Origin: Burkholderiaceae bacterium
Lineage (GTDB): Bacteria > Pseudomonadota > Gammaproteobacteria > Burkholderiales > Burkholderiaceae_B
NCBI GenBank assembly: GCA_017983955.1
Contig: JAGOAJ010000006.1
Location: 62,001 to 126,000 of the forward strand
Direction: 5' to 3'
DNA length: 64,000 nt
In this document: positions 51,917 to 62,005 of the stretch, piece by piece
Layout of the letters: every line of letters begins with the position of its first letter
Position numbering within the stretch: the first letter of the stretch is position 1
Translations under genes and position numbers: made by a program
The notes under the pieces: generated by a model
Told to the model about the DNA's origin: nothing
Databases searched by the model: none
The model's input: only the letters and a program-made list of their open reading frames with translations

Positions 51917-52744
51917 ATGCCGCGTATGGCCTTAGGCGTCAGTTATCACGGCGCCAACTGGCTAGGCTGGCAGACTCAGCCTGGGGGCGGCACAGTCCAG
52001 GACGCCGTAGACGCAGCGCTAAGTCGATTTCTGGACACGCCAATTAAAACGATCTGTGCGGGACGCACGGACACTGGCGTGCATGCCTTGGGTCAGGTCA
52101 TTCATTTGGATACTACCGCCAGGCGGCGTGACGAGTCCTGGGTGCGTGGCATGAACGCTTTGTTACCTGATAGCATCGCTATTCAGTGGGCGAACGTTGT
52201 CCCCGATCATTTTCATGCGCGTTTCTCAGCCTTGTCTCGTACCTATTTCTACTTGGTGCGTAGCAGCCGTGTGCGTTCCCCCTTGCTGCATGCCCAGGTC
52301 GGGTGGGTGCATCGCGACCTGGATCTGGACGCCATGCGGCATGCCGCCCAATACGTGATTGGTCAGCATGACTTCAGTAGTTTTCGCTCGTCACAATGTC
52401 AGGCCGCCAGTCCAGTACGTACGTTGACTGCCTTGGATATACAGCAGTATGGCGAATTTTTCCTGTTTCGCTTTCAGGCCAATGCTTTTTTGCATCACAT
52501 GATACGTAACTTGATGGGAGCCCTGATCTATATAGGGCAGGGCAAGCACGCACCAGACTGGATAGACGAACTGCTGTCCCAAGGCGATAGGCGTTTGGCT
52601 GCGCCCACCTTTAGCCCGGCAGGCTTGTATATGGCTGGGGTGGATTATGCGCCAGAGTTTGGCCTGGCCCAGCTCGATCCCACGGCAGCGTTATTTTCAC
52701 AGATGGGCTTTGCAGCGCATTTGGCTACCCCGGGGATATCCTAA
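51917..52744 (+). CDS. truA: tRNA pseudouridine synthase A
   Basis: Makes pseudouridine at 38-40 of tRNA. 275 residues; catalytic D52 in AGRTDTGVHALGQVIH, plus SRTYFYLV and FLHHMIRNLMGALIYIG. Starts 4 bases after fimV. Confidence 0.96.
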   Translation: MPRMALGVSYHGANWLGWQTQPGGGTVQDAVDAALSRFLDTPIKTICAGRTDTGVHALGQVIHLDTTARRRDESWVRGMNALLPDSIAIQWANVVPDHFHARFSALSRTYFYLVRSSRVRSPLLHAQVGWVHRDLDLDAMRHAAQYVIGQHDFSSFRSSQCQAASPVRTLTALDIQQYGEFFLFRFQANAFLHHMIRNLMGALIYIGQGKHAPDWIDELLSQGDRRLAAPTFSPAGLYMAGVDYAPEFGLAQLDPTAALFSQMGFAAHLATPGIS

Positions 52745-52879
52745 GGGTTAATTTTCGTGATGTCGTATAGAATCAGGCGGCTTTGCTAAGGCGGCTTGTT
52801 CTATACTTGCTGGCTTTGGAATTGCAGCCCGCGCTTGTGCGCATGTTATTTTGGCGCCTATGCTACAGACGACATCACT

Positions 52880-53503
52880 ATGAAATTCTTATTGCTTCTT
52901 TCGCGAGCTATTGACGCGCTGAATACCCGTGTGGGCAAGGCCGTTACTTGGTTGACCCTGCTGGTGGTCATGGTCAGCGCTACCAATGCTGTTATCCGCA
53001 AGGTTTTCCACGTTAGCTCCAACGCTTGGCTAGAGCTGCAATGGTATTTGTTCGGCGCCATTTTTCTGCTGGCAGCCGGCTACACCTTTCTGTGCAATGA
53101 ACACGTACGTGTGGACGTGTTGTCACAGAAGTTTTCAGTGCGCACTCGGATAAAAATAGAAATTTTTGGCGTGATATTTTTTCTGTTTCCCGCCTGCGCC
53201 TTGATCTTCTGGTTATCGCTGCCGTTTTTCTATGAATCATTCATCCTTCATGAATTGTCGTCAAATACCGGAGGGCTAATACGCTGGCCTGCCAAGCTAC
53301 TAATACCGGTGGGGTTTGGCTTGTTAATCCTGGCGGGCGTATCTCATTTAATCAAGTGTGTAGGTTATTTGATGGGCGCATGTCCCGATCCCACTGCCAG
53401 GCTTTCCGAGAAAAGCGCAGAAGAGTTGCTTGCTGACGAAATTCGACAGCAAGCCGAGGCTGCTCAGAATTCTGTTAATAACCATACAAGCAAGGGCCAG
53501 TAA
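52880..53503 (+). CDS. dctQ: TRAP transporter small permease (DctQ)
   Basis: 207 residues with four membrane segments and the DctQ pattern (TWLTLLVVMVSATNAVIRKVF; LQWYLFGAIFLLAAGYTFL; NEHVRVDV). Works with the large subunit for sodium-driven uptake. The acidic C-terminal 45 residues are cytosolic. No DctP binding protein is encoded beside it. A 135-bp gap to truA holds its promoter. Confidence 0.9.
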   Translation: MKFLLLLSRAIDALNTRVGKAVTWLTLLVVMVSATNAVIRKVFHVSSNAWLELQWYLFGAIFLLAAGYTFLCNEHVRVDVLSQKFSVRTRIKIEIFGVIFFLFPACALIFWLSLPFFYESFILHELSSNTGGLIRWPAKLLIPVGFGLLILAGVSHLIKCVGYLMGACPDPTARLSEKSAEELLADEIRQQAEAAQNSVNNHTSKGQ

Positions 53504-53505
53504 TC

Positions 53506-55173
53506 ATGGAGTTTTTGGTAGCTAACCTGGCCCCGATCATGTTTATTAACTTGGTCATTTTTCTGCTGCTGGGTTTTCCAGTGGCCTTTTCATTAGCGGC
53601 AAACGGCATACTGTATGGCTTGATTGCCATAGACTTTGGTCTGATGCAACCAGCATTGTTTCAGGCCTTGCCACAGCGTGTGTTTGGCATAGTGGCCAAT
53701 GACACCTTACTGGCGGTACCCTTTTTTACCTTGATGGGTTTAATCTTGGAACGGTCTGGCATGGCTGAAGACCTGTTGGAAACCGTAGGTCAGCTATTTG
53801 GTCCGATACGCGGTGGCCTGGCCATCGCCGTCGTGCTGGTGGGCGCCATGCTGGCGGCCACTACGGGGGTAGTATCGGCCTCGGTAATTTCCATGGGCTT
53901 GATTTCGCTACCCATTATGTTGCGCTATGGGTATGACAGGCGCTTGGCCAGCGGGGTTATTGCCGCTTCAGGTACCTTGTCGCAAATTATCCCCCCATCG
54001 CTGGTGCTGATTATATTGGCAGATCAATTGGGCAGGTCTATAGGCGATATGTATCGCGGCGCTATGCTGCCGGGCTTGATATTGGCACTTAGCTATATTG
54101 CTTACATCGTCATCCTGACCTTGCTGCGGCCATCGGCGGCCCCCGCTTTGCCCGAAGAAGCACGCATTTATGTCAAGCCAGACGGTAGTCGCGGCTTGCG
54201 TTCCTTGTCGGTGCTTGCCATTATTGCGTCGTCAGTAGCTTACTTTGGCTCGGAATATTATTTCAGTTCCCACACCCAGATCCCTGTGGACGAGCGCGTG
54301 GTCATTATTATGATGACATGGGGGCTTGCTGCATTGGCCATGGCATTGACTAACCGTTTCTTGCGGTTGAACTGGCTGTCTGAAATTGCCGAGCGCGTGA
54401 CCTTTGTCATGATACCGCCCTTGTTCTTGATATTTTTGGTACTGGGGACTATCTTCATTGGTGTGGCTACGCCTACTGAAGGCGGCGCTATGGGTGCAGT
54501 AGGCGCTTTGATTATGGCCGTCATGCGTGGGCGTTTTTCCTTTAAATTGCTTAAGCAAGCCATGGACACCACCACTAAGCTGTCATGCTTCGTGGTCTTT
54601 ATTTTGGTCGGATCTACAGTATTTAGTCTTAGTTTCCGTGGTGTTAATGGCGATCTTTGGGTGGAACAGTTATTAATAGGCCTGCCTGGCGGCGAGTGGG
54701 GCTTTTTGATCGTAGTCAGCGTGCTGACTTTTGTCCTGGCATTCTTTCTGGATTTCTTCGAGCTAGCCTTTATTATTGTGCCGTTATTAGGTCCAGTTGC
54801 TGACAAAATGGGCATAGACCTGATCTGGTTCGGTATCTTGCTGGCAGTCAATATGCAAACTTCGTTTATGCATCCGCCCTTTGGGTTTGCGCTGTTTTAT
54901 TTGCGTTCGGTAGCGCCCCGAGACGATTACATCGACAAAGTCACTGGCAAGAAAATTGCACGAGTCACCACGGGCGAAATTTACTGGGGCTCGGTACCTT
55001 TTATTATTATCCAGATTGCCATGGTGGCCGCTGTAATGGTGTTTCCTGGTCTGGTAACCCACTATAAGGATGACATCGTTCAAGTCGACCCATCTACGGT
55101 GGACTTTGGCACAGGGGCCGGTTATGGCGAAGGCGCGTACGGCGGTGACGCCGGCGGATCTGGCTTCCAGTAG
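53506..55173 (+). CDS. dctM: TRAP transporter large permease (DctM)
   Basis: 555 residues, about 12-14 membrane segments, with LLGFPVAFSLAANGI, PLFxL-type VPFFTLMGLILERSG, TTGVVSASVISMG and the C-terminal MQTSFMHPPFGFALFYLR. Longer than the usual 430 residues because of an insert at about 215-290 and a Gly-rich tail. This resembles the mannitol/chloroaromatic subgroup, substrate unknown. 2 bases after dctQ. Confidence 0.92.
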   Translation: MEFLVANLAPIMFINLVIFLLLGFPVAFSLAANGILYGLIAIDFGLMQPALFQALPQRVFGIVANDTLLAVPFFTLMGLILERSGMAEDLLETVGQLFGPIRGGLAIAVVLVGAMLAATTGVVSASVISMGLISLPIMLRYGYDRRLASGVIAASGTLSQIIPPSLVLIILADQLGRSIGDMYRGAMLPGLILALSYIAYIVILTLLRPSAAPALPEEARIYVKPDGSRGLRSLSVLAIIASSVAYFGSEYYFSSHTQIPVDERVVIIMMTWGLAALAMALTNRFLRLNWLSEIAERVTFVMIPPLFLIFLVLGTIFIGVATPTEGGAMGAVGALIMAVMRGRFSFKLLKQAMDTTTKLSCFVVFILVGSTVFSLSFRGVNGDLWVEQLLIGLPGGEWGFLIVVSVLTFVLAFFLDFFELAFIIVPLLGPVADKMGIDLIWFGILLAVNMQTSFMHPPFGFALFYLRSVAPRDDYIDKVTGKKIARVTTGEIYWGSVPFIIIQIAMVAAVMVFPGLVTHYKDDIVQVDPSTVDFGTGAGYGEGAYGGDAGGSGFQ

Positions 55174-55185
55174 GGCAGATAACAC

Positions 55186-55842
55186 ATGCAAAATCGTACA
55201 CGAATCAAAATCTGCGGTCTGACCCGTCTGCAGGATGTGCAGGCGGCGGTAGCGGCTGGCGCCGACGCCATAGGGATGGTTTTTTATCCGCAAAGCAGTA
55301 GGGCGCTTACATTGGCGCAGGCTATCGAACTGCGTGCGGCCGTACCGGCCTTTGTTACTGCCGTTGCCTTGTTTGTGAATGCAGATCGCGACCAAGTGCA
55401 AGACGTTATTGATCAGGTACAGCCGGATATATTACAGTTCCATGGCGATGAGACGCCCGCGTACTGCCAAAGCTTTAATCACCGCTATATGCGTGCTTTC
55501 AGGGTGGGGGCGCCAAGCATGGATACCGCCCCAGATCTGTTGCGGCATTGCTTGGATTATCCCGATGCCGTCGCTTGGCTATTTGACAGCTATAGCGCTA
55601 GCTATGGCGGTAGCGGCCTGAAATTCGACACGACATTGCTGCACGACGTTCAGCAATGTCCAGATAGCCGCCCCCTGGTACTGGCGGGTGGACTAACCCC
55701 ACAGACCGTCTCCCAGGCCTTGCGCACCGTACAGCCTTATGCAGTCGACGTCAGTAGCGGTGTCGAGGATGCTCCTGGCGTGAAGTCAATTAAAAAAATG
55801 CAGGCGTTTATCGCAGCGGTGCAAGGTACGGCGGGACATTAG
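55186..55842 (+). CDS. trpF: Phosphoribosylanthranilate isomerase
   Basis: Third-last part of tryptophan synthesis. 218 residues, TIM barrel; catalytic Cys in RIKICGLTR (C10), QFHGDE, LAGGL and Asp in VDVSSGVEDAPGVKS. It is 12 bases after dctM, but trpB and trpA do not follow here. Confidence 0.95.
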   Translation: MQNRTRIKICGLTRLQDVQAAVAAGADAIGMVFYPQSSRALTLAQAIELRAAVPAFVTAVALFVNADRDQVQDVIDQVQPDILQFHGDETPAYCQSFNHRYMRAFRVGAPSMDTAPDLLRHCLDYPDAVAWLFDSYSASYGGSGLKFDTTLLHDVQQCPDSRPLVLAGGLTPQTVSQALRTVQPYAVDVSSGVEDAPGVKSIKKMQAFIAAVQGTAGH

Positions 55843-55913
55843 CCGTCCGTAACTTGGGCTGTCGTACGGCCGTCAAGCGCTAGCTATACCGTCTACTACA
55901 GGAAGGGATATAT

Positions 55914-57164
55914 ATGATCAGCCGCGACGATACTCTGACTATGGACCAGCAAGATGTCCTGTCAGACCTCAGGGACGAATTCAACCTGCCTACTGGGGTT
56001 ATTTATCTGGATGGCAACTCATTGGGCGCTCAACCCAAAGCAGCAGCACATCGCGCCGCCGCTATTATTGAACAAGAATGGGGCACTGACTTAATACGCA
56101 GCTGGAACCAGGCGGGCTGGTTCGACCTTACCGTGGCCTTGGGGGATCAGTTGGCTCCTTTGATAGGCGCCGGTCAGGGCGAAGTGGTGGTAACGGACAA
56201 CACATCTATTAACCTGTTCAAGGCCCTGGCCGGGGCCTTGCAAATACAAGCAGCCCACGCAAATACCTCAAGCCGGCGCGTCATAGTTACCGAGCGCAGC
56301 AACTTCCCTACGGATATTTATATCGCTCAGGGCCTGACCCGCTGGCTGGATCAGGGCTATAGCTTGCGCCTGGTGGATACGCCTGACGAACTACAGGCCG
56401 CCGTCACCGATGACACGGCTGTACTGATGTTGACACATGTCAATTACCGTACCGGCCAGCTGTTGGATATGCAGGCCTTGACTGCCCATGCCCACGATCA
56501 AGGTGCACTGGTGGTATGGGATTTATGCCATTCCGCAGGTGCTGTACCTATAAATTTAACTGCAGCGAACGCCGACTTTGCGGTGGGCTGTACCTATAAA
56601 TACCTGAATGGCGGTCCGGGTTCGCCCGCCTTTATTTGGGTGGCCCCCAAGCACCAGGCGCAGTTTTCCCATCCGCTGTCGGGCTGGTGGGGGCATGCCG
56701 CGCCATTTGACATGGACCCAGCATTCACGCCCGCGCCCAGCATACGCCGCGCCCTTAGTGGCACCCAGCCCATAGTCTCGCAGGCCTTGATACAGTGCGG
56801 GCTGGATATCTTCGCGAAAACGTCCATGCAGGCCTTGCGGGCAAAATCACTGGCGCTGACCGATTTGTTTATACAGCTGGTCGAGGCGCGTTGCGCCCAT
56901 CACCCTGTGACCCTGGTGACGCCACGCGACCATGCCCAACGTGGCAGCCAGGTAAGTTTTGAGCATCCGCATGCCTACGCGATTATTCATTCCTTGGTGG
57001 AGCAGGGCGTGATAGGTGACTACCGCGAACCCAGCATTATGCGCTTCGGTTTCACGCCCTTGTATACGCGGTTTGTCGATGTCTGGGACGCTGTGGACTG
57101 TTTGGTAAATACCCTGGATCAGAAAAACTACAATATCAATCAGGCACGTAATTCCGTCACCTGA
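55914..57164 (+). CDS. kynU: Kynureninase
   Basis: PLP enzyme: kynurenine to anthranilate plus alanine. 416 residues. [26 protein letters not shown] Lys K229 in [15 protein letters not shown], and [12 protein letters not shown] are the family motifs. Placed directly after trpF; anthranilate could feed the same pathway. An AGGAAGG precedes the start. Confidence 0.94.
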   Translation: MISRDDTLTMDQQDVLSDLRDEFNLPTGVIYLDGNSLGAQPKAAAHRAAAIIEQEWGTDLIRSWNQAGWFDLTVALGDQLAPLIGAGQGEVVVTDNTSINLFKALAGALQIQAAHANTSSRRVIVTERSNFPTDIYIAQGLTRWLDQGYSLRLVDTPDELQAAVTDDTAVLMLTHVNYRTGQLLDMQALTAHAHDQGALVVWDLCHSAGAVPINLTAANADFAVGCTYKYLNGGPGSPAFIWVAPKHQAQFSHPLSGWWGHAAPFDMDPAFTPAPSIRRALSGTQPIVSQALIQCGLDIFAKTSMQALRAKSLALTDLFIQLVEARCAHHPVTLVTPRDHAQRGSQVSFEHPHAYAIIHSLVEQGVIGDYREPSIMRFGFTPLYTRFVDVWDAVDCLVNTLDQKNYNINQARNSVT

Positions 57165-57236
57165 TTTCATTTCTATATCAAACGCGCATGTTGTAGCTCA
57201 AAGCTAAGCGTTGTAGCTTTGTCGGCTTCGCTTGCC

Positions 57237-59168
57237 TTACGTTTTTTCCGGATGCTCGAAGAAGGCCAAGTTATCTGCGATGGATAGCGCCGCTTCCCGT
57301 AGCAGCGCGGCTTCCTGATGTGATTCCCGTGTCAGCTGCGTTGCCGCAAGTTCCAGCGAGCGTATGACACGCCGGGGTTCCTGACTAATGTTGCGCATAC
57401 GACTTAGCATGGCTTGCAGGCGGCGGGCTGTCGCCGGCGTGATGTCGGGCGCCTGCAACAACTGCTGCGTACGCAGGGTGACGCCGCCAAGGCTCAGGAC
57501 CGCCAGGCCGCCACCCAGCGCCGAGATCCGTGACTCGTCGACCTTATCGACCCAGCGCACCAGTTTGAGCAGGCGGTGGTAAAGCCGTGCCTGAAGAATC
57601 TCTTGACGAGCGGGTGTAATAGGATTGGTGGTGGCCATGCTTTGCAGTTCACGCAGCATCATGCCGATAAGGGTGTTCATGCGGCTTTTGGCAGTAGATG
57701 GATAGATCAGGCGAAATGCGACAAAAGCGATTAGCGGGGCAAGCAGCACGGCGAAGGCATTGACCAAGGAGTCACCGACGGTGCCAGCCAACGGATAAAT
57801 CGGCTGCAGCAGAATCAGCAAAATCATGTTGAAGTCAGTGCTGCTAGCGGCAGTGCGGCGATAGGCGGCGACCAGTCCGCCAAACAGGATGAATGGCATC
57901 ATCAGCAAGACGATTCCTAATTCGCTATTTGCAAGCGGCCAGACCAGCCAGTGGCACGCCAGGGCTGTAATGGCTCCCAGTAACTGCCCCCAGAAGATGA
58001 CGTCGCGCATCATTTTTGCCGGGTTATCGAAGCCGGAAAAAACCGAAAGCATGACAGCTGTGCCTATCATCATATAGGGGCCGCCGCGCCAGCCCGTCAT
58101 AACCCAGATCAGGCCGACTATCAGAATGGTGATGGTGGCGCGGATCATGGCTTGTCCCGCGCCGACCCAGTCCAGATGCACGATGGCCGGTCGGGGGCGT
58201 AGCGGCGTTTCGGCGTCGGAATCGGGCATATCAACCAGAGCCTCCAGCGCTGCTTGGAGATTGCGCAGCGCGTCGTGCAACAAGGGTAGCGCCGCCGATA
58301 GTTGCACAGCTTGGGTCATAGGCGGCCCTAGTTGTTCTAGCGGGCTGGATGACCGCAGGGCATCGGCCACCAATTGCAACTGGTCTGCCAGAGCATTGTC
58401 TGGAACGATGACCGGCTTGCGCTTTAGCCAGAGCAAGGCCGAGACCTGGGATGACAACAGCGTGCGCAAGGGTCGAATCGAGCGGTGCGATCGCAAGGAT
58501 CCCGCGCCCAGGGGGTCCAGTGATTCATCGATATCGGCGATCTCCGACAGCGTGGCCTCGATGGCTTGGTCGGGATGCGTCGGCGTGCCGCGTAGTCGCT
58601 GTGCCATGTGGCTCAGGATGTCGCCCGAAAGATGCTGCAGCCTTACGGCGACAGCCTCTTTTGTTTGCGATTTGGCAAAGAGCCAGCCTACCGTTAGCGC
58701 GGCCACTACGCCCAGCATGGCAGTAAGCAGGCGGTCCGCGCCCAGACCGAGGATATGGTCTTGATGCGTAGTGCCCAGCATCGCCACCATGACGGCAGAG
58801 TAACCGGCCAGCATCGTGCCGTAGGCTATGAAGCTACGTTGTAAGTTGGCTATGCCTGCGCATAGGCCCAGCCATATGGCTATGCCGATGACTAGCCATA
58901 AGGGTTGGTTGCCCGCGACGACGACAAGCAGGACGCCCGCAAGCGTGCCAGTCAGGGTTCCAAAGATACGAAAAAAGCTTTTTTCGATCATATGATCGCG
59001 TATGGGCAAGGAGGCCGCCCATACCGTCATCCCTGCCCAATGCGGGTGTTCCAAGCCTAACAGCCAGGACGCCAGTACCGCTATGCAACAGGCCAGTGCC
59101 GTACGCAGCGTAAACTGCAGCCGCGTGGCGTCAAAGCCCCATCCAGATAGCAATTGTTCGGCCTTCAT
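57237..59168 (-). CDS. FUSC-family (aromatic acid exporter/YccC-like) membrane protein
   Basis: 643 residues from the ATG at 59,168 (MKAEQLLSGWGFD). Two blocks of hydrophobic segments (about 20-170 and 350-480), each followed by a cytosolic helical part, the layout of FUSC/AaeB proteins. EHPHWAGMTVWAASLPIRDHMIEKSFFRIFGTLTGTLAG (in parts) is the family core. Likely exports aromatic or other toxic acids. Leftward, not linked to its neighbours. Confidence 0.85.
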   Translation of the reverse strand: MKAEQLLSGWGFDATRLQFTLRTALACCIAVLASWLLGLEHPHWAGMTVWAASLPIRDHMIEKSFFRIFGTLTGTLAGVLLVVVAGNQPLWLVIGIAIWLGLCAGIANLQRSFIAYGTMLAGYSAVMVAMLGTTHQDHILGLGADRLLTAMLGVVAALTVGWLFAKSQTKEAVAVRLQHLSGDILSHMAQRLRGTPTHPDQAIEATLSEIADIDESLDPLGAGSLRSHRSIRPLRTLLSSQVSALLWLKRKPVIVPDNALADQLQLVADALRSSSPLEQLGPPMTQAVQLSAALPLLHDALRNLQAALEALVDMPDSDAETPLRPRPAIVHLDWVGAGQAMIRATITILIVGLIWVMTGWRGGPYMMIGTAVMLSVFSGFDNPAKMMRDVIFWGQLLGAITALACHWLVWPLANSELGIVLLMMPFILFGGLVAAYRRTAASSTDFNMILLILLQPIYPLAGTVGDSLVNAFAVLLAPLIAFVAFRLIYPSTAKSRMNTLIGMMLRELQSMATTNPITPARQEILQARLYHRLLKLVRWVDKVDESRISALGGGLAVLSLGGVTLRTQQLLQAPDITPATARRLQAMLSRMRNISQEPRRVIRSLELAATQLTRESHQEAALLREAALSIADNLAFFEHPEKT

Positions 59169-59240
59169 GCATCTTCCCCTTGCCATCGCCATCAAGAATA
59201 GGCTGAATGCGTTGTTCGGCAGCCATCTTTAGCCGGTCAG

Positions 59241-59999
59241 TCAAGTGTAATGCACGCAGATGTGTTGGCCGTTGATATTGTGGATGGCCACATCCAGGTC
59301 GTAGAGTTCTTTTAACGTCTTTGGCGTAATAAGCTCGCGTGGCGGGCCTTTACATATAACCTTGCCGCCGCGCATACCGACGATGTGGTCCGAATAGCAG
59401 GACGCGAAATTGATGTCATGCAAAACGACTACTACAGTTTTGCCCAGCTCGTCCACCGCGCGCCGCAGCACTTTCATGATGTCGACAGCGTTTTTCATGT
59501 CCAGGCTGTTTAATGGCTCGTCAAGCAGCACATAGTCGGTATCCTGACACAGCACCATCGCCACGAAGGCGCGCTGGCGCTGGCCGCCCGATAACTCGTC
59601 CAGGTAGCGGTCGGCCAGTTCGCTTAGGTTCAGATAACGGATCGCCTGCTGGATGTGATGCTCGTCCTGAACAGTCATGCGCCCGCGGGAGTGCGGATAG
59701 CGGCCGAAGGCAACGATGTCTTTTACGGTGAGCCTTAGTGGCAAGTGATTGTCCTGGCGCAAGATGGATAGACGCTTGGCCAACTCCGAGGTATCAGTAT
59801 GAGTGACGTCCAGGCCGCCGACAACCACGCTTCCGGCTGACATAGGCGTGAGCCGGCTGATCATGGCAAGCAGCGTAGACTTGCCCGCGCCGTTGGGCCC
59901 CACGATGGACGTCAGGCCGCCGGCCGGAATTTGCAGCGTTACGTCGTCCACCACCATGGTCTGCCCATAGTGTTTGCTGGTGCTGGTCACTTCTATCAT
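59241..59999 (-). CDS. Siderophore ABC importer ATP-binding protein
   Basis: 252 residues with Walker A VGPNGAGKST, Q-loop ILRQDN, signature LSGGQRQRAFVAM, Walker B YVLLDEPLNSLD and a switch His in VVVLHDINFAS. FepC-like. Overlaps the permease by 4 bases. Last gene of the leftward binding protein, permease, permease, ATPase operon. Confidence 0.94.
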   Translation of the reverse strand: MIEVTSTSKHYGQTMVVDDVTLQIPAGGLTSIVGPNGAGKSTLLAMISRLTPMSAGSVVVGGLDVTHTDTSELAKRLSILRQDNHLPLRLTVKDIVAFGRYPHSRGRMTVQDEHHIQQAIRYLNLSELADRYLDELSGGQRQRAFVAMVLCQDTDYVLLDEPLNSLDMKNAVDIMKVLRRAVDELGKTVVVVLHDINFASCYSDHIVGMRGGKVICKGPPRELITPKTLKELYDLDVAIHNINGQHICVHYT

Positions 60000-60952
60000 C
60001 GCCGCACCCCTCTTACCACTAGGGCGATGAACATCAGGCCGCCGATGAATTCGATCACCACGCTGACGGCGGTATTAAGCTGCAGTACTCTTTCTAGTAC
60101 TGTCTGGCCGCCTACCAGCAGAATGATGGCTAGTAACACGGCGGCGGGCACGGTAAGTTTATGTTTGTCGGATTTCATGATCATATAAGCCAGGTTGCTA
60201 ACAAGTAGCCCGAAGAAGGTCACGGGCCCCACCAGCGCGGTGGAGACCGAAACCAGCACTGCTATGAGGACCAGAGTAAGCATCAATACCCTGCGATAGG
60301 CGATGCCCAGATTGATGGCCGCGTCGCGGCCCAAGGCCACTACGTCGTAGACGCGTCGCAGGCGCCAGCCGATGATAGAGACGGCGGCGACTGTCAAGGA
60401 CGAGACGAGGAAGAGTTCAGTACGTATGCTATTGAAGCTAGCGAACATGCGATCTTGCAAAACGACGAATTCGTTGGGGTCGATCATCCGGATCATGAAA
60501 CTGGACAAACTGCGGAACAATAGCCCGAACACTATGCCTACCAGTATGACCAGGTGCAGGCTGTGGGCTGCCCCCGAAAAAAGCCATTGGAACAGCAAGC
60601 TTGCGAAGGTCGTCATGGCGGCGACTTCGAACAGAAACTTCCAGGCGGGACTCCAGTCCGCCATGCTGTTCATGCCGAAAGAGAAAACCACGATGGCCTG
60701 GATAAGAATATACAGGGCATCGAAACCCATGATCGCTGGGGTCAAGATACGATTATGAGTCACCGTCTGAAACAGCACCGAGGAAACCGCGATGGCGTAG
60801 GCGACCAGTACCATGGCAGCCAGTTTTACGCCCCTGAAAGGAATGACGAAAGACCACTGGCCATTGGCGCCCACCACCATGAACGCGGTCATGGTGATGG
60901 CGGCTAACAAGGCAAGTAGGGCCAGGCGCGTAGCCGGAGTGAAATTAGGCAA
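59996..60952 (-). CDS. Siderophore ABC importer permease 2 (FecCD family)
   Basis: 318 residues, about 9 membrane segments. LGRDAAINLGIAYRR and GPVTFFGLLVSNLAYM fit the FecCD coupling loop. Overlaps both neighbouring genes. With the other permease it forms the membrane pore, as in the petrobactin/vibriobactin types (FatC, CeuC, YclO). Confidence 0.92.
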   Translation of the reverse strand: MPNFTPATRLALLALLAAITMTAFMVVGANGQWSFVIPFRGVKLAAMVLVAYAIAVSSVLFQTVTHNRILTPAIMGFDALYILIQAIVVFSFGMNSMADWSPAWKFLFEVAAMTTFASLLFQWLFSGAAHSLHLVILVGIVFGLLFRSLSSFMIRMIDPNEFVVLQDRMFASFNSIRTELFLVSSLTVAAVSIIGWRLRRVYDVVALGRDAAINLGIAYRRVLMLTLVLIAVLVSVSTALVGPVTFFGLLVSNLAYMIMKSDKHKLTVPAAVLLAIILLVGGQTVLERVLQLNTAVSVVIEFIGGLMFIALVVRGVRR

Positions 60953-61997
60953 AGCGGGTACGCCTATTCAATAGCAGGTACAGGAACAAGGCGCTGCCGA
61001 CGACGCCCACGACAGTACCCAGTGGAATCTCATGCGGGTAATACACGAGGCGACCGATAATATCGCATGCCAGCACGAAGATCGCGCCCAGAAAGGCCAC
61101 CCACGGCAGCGATTTGCGCATATTGTCACCGAACAGCATGCTGACCACATTAGGCACCAACAAGCCCAGAAATGGAATGCTGCCCGCCGTCACCACCACG
61201 ACTGCGCTGATCGCCGACACGATGACAAGACCCACCACGGTCAGGCGTCGATGATTCAAGCCCAGGTTGGTGGTGAACTGTTCTCCCATGCCGGCTACGG
61301 TGAAACGGTCAGCCGCCGCATACGCGGCACAGGCCAGTAGAAAGCCGCCCCACAGCAGTTCATAGCGGCCACGCAGCACACCAGAAAAATCGCCCGTGGT
61401 CCAGGCGTGTAGCGACTGCATCAGGTCGTATTGATAGGCGAAGAAGGTGGTGATGGCATGCACTACGCCCCCTAGCACCAGCCCTATGACAGGAACAAGA
61501 AAGGGTGAACGCAAAGGAATTCGACGCAAGATCGACAGAAATAGCGCAGTTCCGGCTAGCGCGAAGGACCCTGCTACCAGCATTTTGCCGAAAACTGGCG
61601 TATTGGGAGCAACCAGCGTAACGGCCAGTATGCCCAGGGTGGCGGATTCCACTGTGCCCGCCGTGGACGGCTCGACAAAGCGGTTGCGCACCAGCATTTG
61701 CATGATGAGGCCGGCCACCGCCATTGAGGTGCCAGCCAGCATTAGCGCCAGGGTGCGAGGCAGGCGGCTGATGGTAATGAGTTGCCAGGCCTCGTCGCGC
61801 GTGGAGGGATTCCACAACGTGGACAGGGTGACATCGCCCACGCCCAAGAGCAGGCTGACCCCGCAGAGTCCCACTAGTAATGCGAGCATCAGCAACAGCA
61901 GGGCAGGGCGGGTTTGCGCTTCGCGCCTGGGCGTGGGGCGGGGCGTGTTCATGCTCGGTGCCAGCCGTTTCGGGAGTCGGCCCGGTACCATGGACAT
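60945..61997 (-). CDS. Siderophore ABC importer permease 1 (FecCD family)
   Basis: 350 residues, 8-10 membrane segments, with LPRTLALMLAGTSMAVAGLIMQMLVRNRFVEPSTAGTVE (in parts), the RLPR and GxxxQ..N pattern of BtuC/FecCD. SIPFLGLLVPNVVSMLFGDN is the coupling helix. The Met at 61,952 (MNTPRPTPRREAQ) is a possible later start. Confidence 0.92.
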   Translation of the reverse strand: MSMVPGRLPKRLAPSMNTPRPTPRREAQTRPALLLLMLALLVGLCGVSLLLGVGDVTLSTLWNPSTRDEAWQLITISRLPRTLALMLAGTSMAVAGLIMQMLVRNRFVEPSTAGTVESATLGILAVTLVAPNTPVFGKMLVAGSFALAGTALFLSILRRIPLRSPFLVPVIGLVLGGVVHAITTFFAYQYDLMQSLHAWTTGDFSGVLRGRYELLWGGFLLACAAYAAADRFTVAGMGEQFTTNLGLNHRRLTVVGLVIVSAISAVVVVTAGSIPFLGLLVPNVVSMLFGDNMRKSLPWVAFLGAIFVLACDIIGRLVYYPHEIPLGTVVGVVGSALFLYLLLNRRTRFA

Positions 61998-62005
61998 CCG
62001 TTCAT

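Noticed and set aside
54258-55401. Leftward frames of 197 and 204 aa over dctM and trpF
   Set aside because: Low-complexity shadows of the TRAP permease and trpF.
58126-58764. 212-aa rightward frame over the FUSC gene
   Set aside because: Ser/Arg/Ala-rich shadow without ribosome site or domain.
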